Shown piece after piece: positions 1-8,371 of a DNA stretch of 64,000 nucleotides. The DNA comes from Aequorivita todarodis (lineage in GTDB: Bacteria; Bacteroidota; Bacteroidia; Flavobacteriales; Flavobacteriaceae). How positions within the stretch are numbered: the stretch's first letter is position 1; each line of letters opens with the position of its first letter. Below the pieces are notes generated by a model. That model did no database searches, was not told the origin of the DNA, and saw only the letters and a program-made list of their open reading frames with translations. The stretch covers positions 62,001 to 126,000 of the forward strand of contig NZ_JAQQTG010000019.1 in assembly GCF_028561335.1 (NCBI RefSeq), in the 5' to 3' direction. A program made the position numbers and the translations under genes.

Positions 1-160
1 AACCATCGGGATGTGCTTTCACCAAATGTGAAATATCCTTATTGTGCCGAAGAATGGTTCCGTAGAAATAATTGGCATCCACGAAAAAGTCCCTGTTTTT
101 TTCCTGTGAAAAAACAAAAGAAGTTGTGAGAAAAAACACCAAAAACGCAATTCGGGACAT
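1..160 (-). CDS. Acyloxyacyl hydrolase / PagL-like lipid A deacylase, N-terminal part
   Basis: The first 53 codons of a gene that runs off the left edge, read directly from the reverse strand. Residues 1 to about 19 form a signal peptide (hydrophobic core FLVFFLTTSFVFSQ). The mature part starts EKNRDFFVDANYFYG and continues with HNKDISHL and HPDG. From memory this is the N-terminal pattern of flavobacterial acyloxyacyl hydrolases, outer-membrane barrels that remove acyl chains from lipid A. The catalytic residues lie outside the window, so the family call rests on this short stretch. The ATG lies 20 nt after the metF stop on the same strand, so it could be the last gene of the met operon. Confidence 0.55.
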   Translation of the reverse strand, partial: MSRIAFLVFFLTTSFVFSQEKNRDFFVDANYFYGTILRHNKDISHLVKAHPDG

Positions 161-180
161 TACCGCAAAATAAAGCAATC

Positions 181-1137
181 TTAAAATACCTGCGAAGCGA
201 TTTCCTTAATATTGCTACTTTTTCCCATTGAGTAATAATGTAGAAACGGAACTCCAGCTTTTACAAGTTCTTGACTTTGCTTTACGCACCAATCAATCCC
301 AATCTGCCGAACGGCCTTATTATCCTTGGCTTTCACCACTTCCATCACCAACGAATCTGGTAAATCAACTTTAAATCTATGCGGAATTAAATTGAGATGT
401 GATTTCACTGCAATAGGTTTCAAGCCAGGAATAATTGGCACGGTAATACCTTCTGCCCTACATTTTTTTTCAAACTGAAAAAACTTTTCATTGTCGAAAA
501 ACATTTGGGTAACGATGTACTCCGCGCCGTTTTTTATTTTCTTTTTTAGGAAATGGATATCGCTCTCGCTGCTCGGGGCTTCCATATGTTTTTCGGGATA
601 TCCGGCCACGCCCACACAAAAATCCGTCGGGAAAGTATGCTGAAGTTCATCATCCAAATAGGTTCCTTTGTTCAAAGCATTTATTTGCGAAACAAGGTCG
701 CAAGCGTATTTGTGGCCGTTTTTTTCGGGCGTGAAATAGGTCTCACTTTTAACCGCATCGCCGCGCAGGGCCATTACATTATCAATTCCCAAAAACTGGA
801 GGTCTATCAAAAAATTCTCGGTTTCTTCCTTCGTAAATCCGCCGCAGAGAATGTGCGGCACGGCATCAACTTCATATTTGTTCTGGATTGCCGCGCAAAT
901 CCCCACCGTTCCCGGACGTTTGCGAACGATTTTCTTCTCAATCAAACCGTTTTTCAATTCCTTAAAAACATATTCCTCCCGATGATAGGTAACGTTTATG
1001 TAGGGCGGCTGAAACTCCATCAACGGATCAATATTCTCAAAAATGGAATGTATATTTTCCCCTTTCAAAGGCGGTAAAATCTCAAACGAAAATTGTGTTT
1101 TTCCGTTGCCGTTTTTTATGTGCTCGGTTACTTTCAT
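181..1137 (-). CDS. metF: Methylenetetrahydrofolate reductase
   Basis: A 318-residue MetF. It reduces 5,10-methylene-THF to 5-methyl-THF with a flavin, supplying the methyl donor for MetH. FSFEILPP near the N-terminus, a TIM-barrel pattern with VMALRGDA, VGVAGYPEKH and TQMFFDN, and IPGLKPI are typical of the family. An open frame runs 24 codons further upstream, but that part is translated from a G-rich palindromic repeat. I therefore start at the ATG of MKVTEHIKNG, which matches the family length. It lies 145 nt downstream of metH2 and should be controlled by the SAM-I riboswitch at the head of this operon. Confidence 0.95.
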   Translation of the reverse strand: MKVTEHIKNGNGKTQFSFEILPPLKGENIHSIFENIDPLMEFQPPYINVTYHREEYVFKELKNGLIEKKIVRKRPGTVGICAAIQNKYEVDAVPHILCGGFTKEETENFLIDLQFLGIDNVMALRGDAVKSETYFTPEKNGHKYACDLVSQINALNKGTYLDDELQHTFPTDFCVGVAGYPEKHMEAPSSESDIHFLKKKIKNGAEYIVTQMFFDNEKFFQFEKKCRAEGITVPIIPGLKPIAVKSHLNLIPHRFKVDLPDSLVMEVVKAKDNKAVRQIGIDWCVKQSQELVKAGVPFLHYYSMGKSSNIKEIASQVF

Positions 1138-1139
1138 AA

Positions 1140-1203
1140 AGCCCCCTATCCCCCGAAGGGGGAATTTACCCCTTGCCCCTGACCGTGGAACATTGGGGTG
1201 GTT
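1140..1203. repeat. G/C-palindromic repeat upstream of metF
   Basis: Core ccccctatcccccgaagggg followed by a second, related hairpin (ccccttgcccctgaccgtgg). It lies directly against the metF ATG and creates a spurious 24-codon N-terminal extension. Many relatives of this C5-spacer-G5 element occur in the window. Confidence 0.8.
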
Positions 1204-1265
1204 AAACATTTATACTCAATATTTTTTTTCATAAATAAAGTTTTCTAATAATTGATATTTTAAAA

Positions 1266-1291
1266 GTCCCCCTTCGGGGGATTTAGGGGGC
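1266..1291. repeat. G/C-palindromic repeat providing the metH2 stop codon
   Basis: Sequence cccccttcgggggatttagg and flanks. Read on the minus strand, the last codons of metH2 (E-A-P-stop) fall inside this element, so the repeat supplies the TAA. Confidence 0.8.
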
Positions 1292-4051
1292 TTCCGCTAT
1301 ATTGGTTTTCAACCAATTCGTAGCTTCCTCCAAATCCATATTCTTCCTTTTTGCAAAATCTTCCACTTGGTCCATTTTAATCTTTCCAAGACCAAAATAA
1401 CGTGCTTCGGGATTGGCAAAATAATAGCCCGAAACCGAAGCCGCGGGCCACATGGCCATATGTTCGGTGAGTTCTACGCCTATATTCTCTTTCACTTTTA
1501 AAAGCTCCCAAATAGTCCCTTTTTCCAAATGGTCGGGACAGGCGGGATAGCCGGGCGCGGGACGAATGCCCTTGTATTTTTCTGAAATCAAGTCTTCGTT
1601 CGTAAGATTTTCTTCGGAAGCATAGCCCCAATAGTTGGTTCGCACTTCCTTGTGAAGGTATTCCGCAAAGGCTTCCGCCAAACGATCTGCCAACGCTTTT
1701 ACCATTATGGCGTTATAGTCATCGTGTTCCGCAACGTATTTAGCAGCCAATTCCGCAGTTCCAAAACCTGTACTTACACAGAAACAGCCAATATAATCCT
1801 GAATTCCAGTTTCCTTTGGAGCAATAAAATCTGCCAATGCAAGGTTTGGTTTTCCTTTTGCTTTTTGGGATTGTTGGCGAAGGGTAAGCCCCCTAACCCC
1901 CGAAGGGGGAAAAGCTCCCTCCGCCCCGCCGCGGTGGGGAACTATCAAAATGTCGTCATCGTCTATTGTATTCGCTTCAAAAATTCCAAAGACAGCCCTC
2001 GCTTCCAACAATTTTTCTGAAATTATTTTATGAAGCATTTTTTTCGCATCCTTAAATAATTCTGAAGCTTGTTCGCCTACAATTTCATCTGTTAAAATGT
2101 TTGGATACTTTCCGTGCAGTTCCCAACTTCTGAAAAAGGGCGTCCAATCTAAATAATCCAGCAATATATTTAAATCGAAATCCTTTAAAACGTGAACTCC
2201 CAGTTTGTTGGGTTTCACTATTTCTGAAGAATTCCAATCAATTTGAAATTTGTTTTTTCGCGCTTCGGAAATGGGCAAATAGGTTTTTACTTTTTGTCGC
2301 TTCAAAAAATCCTGTCGGAAAGTGTCGTATTCCTGTTTGATGTTTTCTTTATATGCTTCCGAAGTTTCCTTTTTCAGCAAATCGCCAACCACCGTAACCG
2401 CTCGTGAAGCATCGTTTATATGCACCACGGCACATTCGTACTCAGGATCAATTTTTACCGCGGTATGCGCCCGGCTCGTTGTTGCACCGCCAATCAACAA
2501 CGGAACCTTGAAATTTTGCCGTTGCATTTCCTTCGCCAAAAAAACCATTTCGTCCAGCGATGGCGTAATCAAGCCGCTCAAACCAATGGCATCCACGTTT
2601 TCTTCTTTTGCGGTTGCTATTATTTTTTCCGGCGGAACCATTACACCCAAATCGATTATTTCATAATTATTGCACGCCAAAACAACGCCGACTATGTTTT
2701 TTCCAATGTCGTGGACATCACCTTTTACGGTTGCCATTAATATTCGACCTGCCGAATCCGTCCCCCTAGCCCCCAAAGGGGGAACAAGTTCGGCCTTCTC
2801 CCCCTTTGGGGGCTGGGGGGACTTTTCAGTCAAATCTTTTTTTGCTTTTTCAATATACGGAAGCAAATAAGCAACTGCTTTTTTCATTACACGAGCAGAT
2901 TTAACCACTTGCGGCAAAAACATTTTTCCGCTTCCGAAGAGGTCTCCAACCACGTTCATTCCAATCATTAAATTGCCTTCAATTACTTCAATTGGTTTGT
3001 TGGCAATTTGTCGCGCTTCTTCAATGTCTTCAAGAATATATTCATCAATTCCTTTTACCAATGCTCTCGTAATTCGGTTTTGCAAAGACTCTTCGCGCCA
3101 CGAGAGATCAATTTTACTTTCTTTTGCGGTTCCTTTAACTGTTTCGGCAAAATCCAATAAACGTTCCGTGGCATCTTCGCGCCGGTCGAGCATTACGTCT
3201 TCAACGTGTTCCAAAAGATCTTTTGGAATATCGTCGTAAACTTCCAACATTGCAGGGTTTACAATCCCGATGTTCATTCCCGCTTGAATGGCGTGGTACA
3301 AAAATACCGAGTGCATCGCCTCCCGCACGGGATCATTGCCCCGAAAACTGAAGGAAACATTACTCACGCCACCGCTGACGCTTACGTGTGGCAGATTTTC
3401 CCGAACCCAGCGCGTAGCTTCTATAAAATCAATAGCATTTTTTCGATGCTCGTCCATTCCCGTTGCAACAGGAAAGATGTTTAAGTCGAAAATAATATCC
3501 TCGGGGGCGAATTTCACTTGATTTACCAAAATATCATACGAGCGTTTTGCGATTTCTATTCTTCGGTCGTAATTATCGGCCTGTCCCGTTTCGTCAAAAG
3601 CCATTACGATTACCGCGGCACCATAGCGTTTTATCAATTTTGCGTGATGTATAAATTCTGCTTCGCCCTCCTTTAAACTGATGGAATTTACCACACATTT
3701 CCCTTGAACAACCTGCAAACCTGCTTCAATGATTTCCCATTTACTGCTATCAATCATAATCGGCACTCGCGAAATATCTGGCTCGGCAATTACGAGATTC
3801 AAAAATTTCACCATCGCCTCTTTCCCATCAATCAAACCATCGTCCATATTTACATCGATGATTTGCGCGCCGTTTTCCACTTGCTCGCGGGCAACGGAAA
3901 GGGCTTCCTCAAAATTTCGTTCTTTTATGAGTCGAAGAAATTTCTTTGAACCTGCCACATTGGTGCGTTCTCCCACATTTATGAAATTGCTTTCGGGGGT
4001 AATGATTAAAGGCTCTAATCCTGATAATTTTAAATATCTTTTATCTTTCAT
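1283..4051 (-). CDS. metH: Cobalamin-dependent methionine synthase, C-terminal three modules
   Basis: A 922-residue protein carrying the pterin-binding, B12-binding and SAM-activation modules of MetH. The N-terminal [14 protein letters not shown] opens the methyl-THF domain. DVHDIGKN, with its cobalt-ligand histidine, lies near residue 450, followed by GLSGLI and [21 protein letters not shown] and [13 protein letters not shown] belong to the reactivation domain. The homocysteine-binding module is encoded separately at 5066-6079. Two stretches look foreign: residues about 409-431 ([19 protein letters not shown]) in the linker before the B12 domain and about 702-721 ([11 protein letters not shown]) in the activation domain. 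Both are translations of the G/C palindromes. The stop codon also lies in a repeat. Confidence 0.95.
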   Translation of the reverse strand: MKDKRYLKLSGLEPLIITPESNFINVGERTNVAGSKKFLRLIKERNFEEALSVAREQVENGAQIIDVNMDDGLIDGKEAMVKFLNLVIAEPDISRVPIMIDSSKWEIIEAGLQVVQGKCVVNSISLKEGEAEFIHHAKLIKRYGAAVIVMAFDETGQADNYDRRIEIAKRSYDILVNQVKFAPEDIIFDLNIFPVATGMDEHRKNAIDFIEATRWVRENLPHVSVSGGVSNVSFSFRGNDPVREAMHSVFLYHAIQAGMNIGIVNPAMLEVYDDIPKDLLEHVEDVMLDRREDATERLLDFAETVKGTAKESKIDLSWREESLQNRITRALVKGIDEYILEDIEEARQIANKPIEVIEGNLMIGMNVVGDLFGSGKMFLPQVVKSARVMKKAVAYLLPYIEKAKKDLTEKSPQPPKGEKAELVPPLGARGTDSAGRILMATVKGDVHDIGKNIVGVVLACNNYEIIDLGVMVPPEKIIATAKEENVDAIGLSGLITPSLDEMVFLAKEMQRQNFKVPLLIGGATTSRAHTAVKIDPEYECAVVHINDASRAVTVVGDLLKKETSEAYKENIKQEYDTFRQDFLKRQKVKTYLPISEARKNKFQIDWNSSEIVKPNKLGVHVLKDFDLNILLDYLDWTPFFRSWELHGKYPNILTDEIVGEQASELFKDAKKMLHKIISEKLLEARAVFGIFEANTIDDDDILIVPHRGGAEGAFPPSGVRGLTLRQQSQKAKGKPNLALADFIAPKETGIQDYIGCFCVSTGFGTAELAAKYVAEHDDYNAIMVKALADRLAEAFAEYLHKEVRTNYWGYASEENLTNEDLISEKYKGIRPAPGYPACPDHLEKGTIWELLKVKENIGVELTEHMAMWPAASVSGYYFANPEARYFGLGKIKMDQVEDFAKRKNMDLEEATNWLKTNIAEAP
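1888..1943. repeat. In-frame palindromic insertion in metH2 (activation domain)
   Basis: Contains gccccctaacccccgaaggg and a second arm pair ctccctccgccccgccgcgg. It is read through in frame as [11 protein letters not shown], where other MetH proteins have a short loop before HLRQQ. Confidence 0.8.
2758..2824. repeat. In-frame palindromic insertion in metH2 (linker before the B12 domain)
   Basis: Two head-to-head copies, ccccctagcccccaaagggg and ctccccctttgggggctggg, encode the proline/glycine-rich linker PQPPKGEK...PPLGARG. Confidence 0.8.
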
Positions 4052-4069
4052 TTCAACTTTATTTGCTTA

Positions 4070-4120
4070 GCGTCTTTGCGACTTTGCGTGCATTTTTTTC
4101 TCGCAAAGGCGCAAAGACGC
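4070..4120. repeat. Hairpin repeat of the cgcaaagacgc family between dehydratase and metH2
   Basis: Arms gcgtctttgcg and cgcaaagacgc are perfect inverted copies, with an inner pair actttgcg/cgcaaagg. Related elements lie at 21109-21167 and 45958-46021. With a U-rich loop rather than a U tail it is not a standard terminator. Confidence 0.75.
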
Positions 4121-4127
4121 CAAGGTT

Positions 4128-5069
4128 TTAGAATGGCAAATTCTTTAAATCCACATTTCCGCCGGAAATTATTATTCCAACTTTTTTATTTTTAAACCGT
4201 TCTTTTTCGCGAAGCAATGCCGCAAAAGCGACTGCGCTGCTGGGCTCCACGATTATTTTCATCCGCTCCCAAATAAGTTTCATTGCTGAAATAATTTCGG
4301 TTTCTTCAACCCTGATTATTTCTGAAACCAATTCTTTTATAATCGGGAAATTGACATCGCCGAGGAAGGTTTTAAGCCCGTCGGCAATTGTATTTGTAGT
4401 TTCGTTGAATTCTATTTTTCCACTTTTTAGACTTCGAAAAGCATCGTCAACTTCAAAGGGTTCGCCGCCGATTGTTTTGCAATTAGTTCCGAAATATTTC
4501 ACCGAAAGTGCAGTCCCCGCAATCAATCCTCCGCCGCCAACGGGTGTGAAAACATAATCCAAATCGGGGTGCGATTGCAACAATTCCGCTGCGGAGGTTG
4601 CATTGCCGAGAATAACATTTCTGTCGTTTGAAGGATGGATAAATGTTGCTCCGGTTCTTTTTTGGATTAAGCCTGCTTCGGATTCCCTCGCAGTGGGCGT
4701 TGATTCGGATTCTGTGATAATTCCACCGTAACCTTTTACAGCTTCCTTTTTCACTTGTGGCGCATTTTCGGGCATCACGATGTATGCTTTTACGCCAAGA
4801 TTTTTCGCAGCCAACGAAAGTGCCTGCGCAAAATTTCCCGAGGAATGTGTTACCACGCCAGCCTTCTTTTGTTTATCAGAAAGTTGAAGAATTGCATTGG
4901 TCGCCCCTCTCATTTTGAATGCGCCCATCTTTTGAAAATTTTCGCATTTGAAGAAAATTTCAGCTCCGGAAAGTTCATTTAAATAGGAAGATTTCAGCAC
5001 AGGCGTGTTGTGAACGTACGGTTTTACCCGCGTACACGCCTCTTCAACTTCTTGTTTAGTGGGAATCAT
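4128..5069 (-). CDS. PLP-dependent threonine/serine dehydratase (or serine racemase-like)
   Basis: A 313-residue fold-type II PLP enzyme. GAFKMRGA holds the PLP lysine near residue 53, THSSGNFAQ follows, and the glycine-rich phosphate loop is TPVGGGGLIAG. EPSSAVA and IISGGN close the domain. There is no C-terminal ACT domain, so it is of the TdcB/serine racemase size, not the feedback-inhibited IlvA. Its ATG overlaps the metH1 stop (ATGA). It therefore sits between the two halves of the split metH and under the same SAM-I riboswitch. Removal of threonine or serine would make sense in a homoserine/methionine setting, but the substrate is not decided by the sequence. Confidence 0.85.
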   Translation of the reverse strand: MIPTKQEVEEACTRVKPYVHNTPVLKSSYLNELSGAEIFFKCENFQKMGAFKMRGATNAILQLSDKQKKAGVVTHSSGNFAQALSLAAKNLGVKAYIVMPENAPQVKKEAVKGYGGIITESESTPTARESEAGLIQKRTGATFIHPSNDRNVILGNATSAAELLQSHPDLDYVFTPVGGGGLIAGTALSVKYFGTNCKTIGGEPFEVDDAFRSLKSGKIEFNETTNTIADGLKTFLGDVNFPIIKELVSEIIRVEETEIISAMKLIWERMKIIVEPSSAVAFAALLREKERFKNKKVGIIISGGNVDLKNLPF

Positions 5070-6079
5070 ACCGCAGCGTTTTCAGAATTAAAAACTGATC
5101 TCGGTTTGTATTGCGAAGCGATTTCAGCAATGGCCTTAATGTGCTCGGGCGTGGTGCCGCAACAACCCCCGATGATGTTCACTAATTGTTTGTCTAAATA
5201 TTCCTTTACCTGCGAAGCCATTTGCTGCGGACTTTCGTCATATTCCCCAAAGGCGTTTGGCAGACCCGCATTTGGATAGGCGCTCACGGCAAGATTGGTG
5301 CGGTTTGCAATCACTTCCAAATGGGGCGTGAGTTGTTTGGCCCCCAAAGCACAATTAAAGCCGACGCTCAAAAGTGGAATGTGCGTAATTGAAATCAGAA
5401 ATGCTTCCGCCGTCTGCCCGGAAAGTGTTCTTCCCGAGGCATCGGTTATCGTTCCGCTTATCATAATTGGTATATCAATATTTCGCTCTTCCTTAATTTC
5501 ATCAATTGCGAAAAGTGCTGCTTTGGCATTCAGTGTATCAAAAATGGTTTCTACCAAAAGGATGTCCACACCGCCATCAATCAAGGCTTCCGCTTGTTGT
5601 TTGTAGGCAACGCGGAGTTCTTCAAATGAAATAGCGCGAAAACCTGGATCATTTACATCGGGACTCATGCTGGCAGTTTTGTTTGTCGGACCCATTGCTC
5701 CGGCTACAAAACGGGGTTTGTTAGGTTCTTTCGAAGAGAATCCATCTGCAACTTTTTTTGCGATTTTGGCAGATTCGTAATTCAATTCATAAACCAAATC
5801 CTGCATATCGTAATCGGCCATTGCAATGGTAGTGCTGGAAAATGTGTTGGTTTCCACAATATCGGCACCTGCGGCGAAATATTTGGAATGAATATCAGCA
5901 ATGGCTTGTGGCTGGGTTATAGAAAGTAAATCGTTATTCCCTTGTACCGATTTATGAAAATCCTTAAACCGCTCGCCTCGGAAATCTTCTTCCGAAAATT
6001 TATAGCGTTGTAGCATTGTGCCCATCGCGCCGTCGAGAATTAGGATTCGGTTTTGAAGTGCTTGTTGTATTTTATTCAT
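5066..6079 (-). CDS. metH: Methionine synthase, homocysteine-binding module
   Basis: A 337-residue homocysteine S-methyltransferase domain. ILDGAMGTMLQ opens the barrel. The zinc-binding cysteines are in VGFNCALG and IIGGCCGTTPEH. It equals the first module of E. coli MetH and must work in trans with the 922-residue product of metH2. It is the first gene behind the SAM-I riboswitch at 6218-6340, and its stop overlaps the start of the dehydratase gene. Confidence 0.93.
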   Translation of the reverse strand: MNKIQQALQNRILILDGAMGTMLQRYKFSEEDFRGERFKDFHKSVQGNNDLLSITQPQAIADIHSKYFAAGADIVETNTFSSTTIAMADYDMQDLVYELNYESAKIAKKVADGFSSKEPNKPRFVAGAMGPTNKTASMSPDVNDPGFRAISFEELRVAYKQQAEALIDGGVDILLVETIFDTLNAKAALFAIDEIKEERNIDIPIMISGTITDASGRTLSGQTAEAFLISITHIPLLSVGFNCALGAKQLTPHLEVIANRTNLAVSAYPNAGLPNAFGEYDESPQQMASQVKEYLDKQLVNIIGGCCGTTPEHIKAIAEIASQYKPRSVFNSENAAV

Positions 6080-6093
6080 TTCTTGATTTTAAA

Positions 6094-6132
6094 AACATCC
6101 CTCCCCAACGCTCCCTTCAAAGGGAGGAAGCG
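6094..6132. repeat. Palindromic repeat in the metH1 leader
   Basis: Arms ccctccc...cctccc around cttcaaagggagg. It lies between the riboswitch and the metH1 ATG, so it is part of the mRNA leader. Confidence 0.7.
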
Positions 6133-6217
6133 GAATTATAATATATAATATATTGCTCCCACAAAATTTGGGAATTAAAAAAATATCAAGAAAAGGTAAA
6201 GGAAAAACCTGTTTTTG

Positions 6218-6340
6218 TTATCTATCCCCGCCAGAGCGAAAGTAGAATGTAGCACCTTCTCGATTGAGGCCCCGCAATAAATGCGGGGTCGAGGGTTGCT
6301 AAGGCGTCACAGGGTCTATTCCCTCGGCCTTTCTTGATAA
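6218..6340 (-). promoter_or_regulatory. SAM-I riboswitch (S-box leader) of the metH operon
   Basis: The reverse strand shows the SAM-I core in order: TTATCAAGAAAGGCCGAGGG, AGACCC, TGACGCC, GCAACC, AAGGTGCTACATTC and the closing GATAGATAA, which pairs with TTATC to form P1. It ends 138 nt before metH1. The P3 stem (CTCGA/TCGAG) is capped by an inserted palindrome, ccccgcatttattgcgggg. No U-tailed terminator follows, so control of translation or Rho is more likely than an intrinsic terminator. Confidence 0.93.
6266..6288. repeat. Palindromic element inside riboswitch P3 loop
   Basis: gaggccccgcaataaatgcg plus ggg. It is of the same family as 9993-10015 in the metK SAM-II leader. It lies between the two arms of P3, where SAM-I tolerates length variation. 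Confidence 0.8.
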
Positions 6341-6366
6341 CTTTTCATAATGCTTATGAACTGGTG

Positions 6367-6397
6367 CAAAGTAACGGGATAAAAATGTAATACACAA
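6367..6397 (-). promoter_or_regulatory. Promoter of the metH operon
   Basis: On the minus strand TTG is followed after 20 nt by TTACTTTG, close to the Bacteroidota -33/-7 pattern. It lies 26 nt upstream of the SAM-I aptamer. Confidence 0.55.
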
Positions 6398-6398
6398 G

Positions 6399-6518
6399 CC
6401 CCCTAACCCCCAAAGGGGGAATTAATTCAGGAAAGACGTAAGACCGCTGCGCTCTAAGACATAGGACGTATGACTAATGAGTTTTGTCTTATGTCCTACG
6501 TCTTACCGTCTTAAGTCA
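6399..6518. repeat. Repeat mosaic between the metH leader and osmC
   Basis: Starts with gccccctaacccccaaaggg. From 6435 follows a long imperfect inverted repeat built of gacgtaagac / ataggacgtatgac on the left and gtcttatgtcctacgtctta on the right. The osmC-like gene's TGA lies at its right edge. Related gtcttatgtcttacgtc mosaics recur at 8261, 10079, 29979 and 59233. Confidence 0.75.
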
Positions 6519-6938
6519 TTTTAAAGATTTTCCGTTGAGAATTATGCTGTACGTAATTTTCACCGAAGCCTCCAGCGTGATGGAAACCGAGCAGTATTTT
6601 TCAAAACTGAGTTGCGCCGCGCGGATCGCTTTTGCCTCGTCAATCTTGCCTTCCAAATGTAACGTTACGTGTATTGCCTCAAAAGGTTTTGCCTCGCGTA
6701 CTTCCTTTCGCTGGCCTTCCACCTCCATTTTATAGGAAGTGATTTCCTGTCGTTGTTTTTTCAAAATTGAAACAACATCTATCGCACTACAACCGCCAAC
6801 GCCCATTAGCAAAAGCTCCATCGGGCTTGCGCCTTTGGAAGGTTCGTCGGTTTTACTGTCGATGAAAACGGGAACGCCCGAGGCGCCTTTTGCTTCAAAA
6901 AGATAGTTGTCGTTTATTCTTTCAAGTTGTACTTTCAT
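6516..6938 (-). CDS. OsmC family peroxiredoxin-like protein
   Basis: A 140-residue OsmC/Ohr-fold protein. These are dimeric thiol peroxidases that reduce organic hydroperoxides in the cytoplasm. The first conserved cysteine is in MGVGGCSAIDV near residue 50 and the second in FEKYCSVS near residue 115. The ASPMELLLMG helix start is typical of the YhfA-like branch. It is separated from the met genes on both sides by repeat-rich spacers, so it is probably its own unit. Confidence 0.88.
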   Translation of the reverse strand: MKVQLERINDNYLFEAKGASGVPVFIDSKTDEPSKGASPMELLLMGVGGCSAIDVVSILKKQRQEITSYKMEVEGQRKEVREAKPFEAIHVTLHLEGKIDEAKAIRAAQLSFEKYCSVSITLEASVKITYSIILNGKSLK

Positions 6939-6957
6939 TGGGTAAAATTATATTTTT

Positions 6958-7076
6958 GAAACAAGAATCACGAACCACGACTTTTAGACACACGACCCCT
7001 AATTTATAAAAGATTCGTGTTTAAATTTCACGTTTCCAAATGTCGTGGTTCAAAATGTCGTGGTTCAAAAAGTCCA
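6958..7076. repeat. cgtgattcgtg-type inverted repeat mosaic
   Basis: Left arm has caagaatcacgaaccacgac, right arm has gtcgtggttcaaaatgtcgt; the two are imperfect inverted copies. The same family flanks the S23-like gene at 44149-44514. Confidence 0.7.
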
Positions 7077-7105
7077 AAAAAAGGTGTATCAAAATATCAG
7101 AAAAT

Positions 7106-8251
7106 TTAATCATTCTTATCGCTTATCCTTAAAATATCCCCAAAAACGCCTCGTGCCGTAACCGCCGCTCCCGCTCCCGCGCCTTGGATTACAATTGGAT
7201 TATCGCCATAACTTTCGGTGTAAATTTCGAAAATGGAATCGCTGCCTTTGAGAGCACCCAACATACTATTTTTCGGAACCGAAGTTAAATTCACAGTTAA
7301 AATTGCACCCGTTTCTTTTGACAAATCGCCGTGCAAATCGGCTACGTAACGAAAAACCGAATCCTTCGCCTGATTCTTCTTTTTAATTTCAAATGGCACG
7401 TCTAATTCCTTTAATCGCTTTAAAAATTCTTCTTTTGAAACATTCCGCAGATCCTTTGGAATTAAATTTTGAATAGAAATATCTTCAAATTCATTGTGCA
7501 AATCCAATTCACGAGCCAAGATAAGTAATTTTCGTCCAACGTCATTGCCACAAAGGTCTTCGCGCGGGTCGGGTTCTGTAAATCCTTTGTCGATTGCCGA
7601 TTTTAAAACCGAGCTGAACGTTCTATCTTCTTCTGAAAAAGTATTGAAAATATAACTCAACGACCCGGAAAACACCCCGCGGATTCGCGTAATATTCTCA
7701 CCCGAAAGATGCAAAAGTTTAATAGTATCTATCAACGGAAGTCCTGCACCCACATTGGTTTCATATAAATATTGACGCTTTTTTGAAGTCAACTTTTCAC
7801 GAAGTTCTTTGTAAAAATTCAAATCCAATGTATTGGCGATTTTATTTGAGGAAACCAAATGGAAACCGTTTTCTACAAAAGCTGAATAATTTTGAACGAA
7901 GCCAGAGTCTGCTGTGTTATCAACCAAAATTAGATTTTGAAGGTTGTTGGTTTTTGCGAAGGAAATAACTTCGGCGGGATTGTATTCTTTTCCCGAATTC
8001 ATCTTTTCTTCAATCCAATTTTTGCTCAATCCATTTTGCCGAAGTAAAACTGTTTTGGAATTTGCGATTGCGAAAATATTTAGGTCTAAATCGCGTCTTC
8101 GTGAAATCTCTTCTTTCGATGAAATTATTTGATTCACCAAATGGCTGCCCACATTTCCGTGACCAAAAATGGCGATGTTTATCTTTTTCTTTTTAATCTT
8201 TTCAAGATTGATTAACTGTTCCAAAGGAATTTCAACTGTTGCTGCACTCAT
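7106..8251 (-). CDS. Homoserine dehydrogenase
   Basis: A 381-residue stand-alone homoserine dehydrogenase, matching the C-terminal half of ThrA without an aspartokinase. The NAD(P)-binding IFGHGNVGSHLV is near residue 28, SSNKIANT follows, then YETNVGAGLPLI, the RGVFSGSLSYIFN motif, and the catalytic-site segment GFTEPDPREDLCGNDVGRKL. It makes homoserine from aspartate semialdehyde. It is second in the operon behind metB-like and so controlled by the SAM-I riboswitch at 9670-9804. Confidence 0.92.
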   Translation of the reverse strand: MSAATVEIPLEQLINLEKIKKKKINIAIFGHGNVGSHLVNQIISSKEEISRRRDLDLNIFAIANSKTVLLRQNGLSKNWIEEKMNSGKEYNPAEVISFAKTNNLQNLILVDNTADSGFVQNYSAFVENGFHLVSSNKIANTLDLNFYKELREKLTSKKRQYLYETNVGAGLPLIDTIKLLHLSGENITRIRGVFSGSLSYIFNTFSEEDRTFSSVLKSAIDKGFTEPDPREDLCGNDVGRKLLILARELDLHNEFEDISIQNLIPKDLRNVSKEEFLKRLKELDVPFEIKKKNQAKDSVFRYVADLHGDLSKETGAILTVNLTSVPKNSMLGALKGSDSIFEIYTESYGDNPIVIQGAGAGAAVTARGVFGDILRISDKND

Positions 8252-8260
8252 AATTTTTTT

Positions 8261-8356
8261 GACTTAGGACGTTAGGACCTAAGACATAGGACAAGACTTT
8301 TTTAGTCTTATGTCTTACGTCATTTAGCCTGCCTGCCAGCAGGCAGGTCTTACGTC
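8261..8356. repeat. gtcttatgtcttacgtc repeat mosaic with nested cctgcctgcc palindrome
   Basis: Left gacttaggacgttaggacct and right gtcttatgtcttacgtcatt form imperfect arms; a perfect cctgcctgccagcaggcagg palindrome is nested inside the right arm. It lies between metB-like and homoserine dehydrogenase genes of one operon. Confidence 0.75.
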
Positions 8357-8371
8357 GGATTATTTAATATT

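Noticed and set aside
553-1077. Long open frames antisense to metF and many other genes
   Set aside because: They lie opposite well-conserved genes, have no family features, and follow the codon bias of the real gene.
181-1209. Long N-terminal form of MetF (and likewise Der, PaaI, PaaA, PaaY)
   Set aside because: The extra residues are translations of known palindromic repeats and precede the conserved family start.
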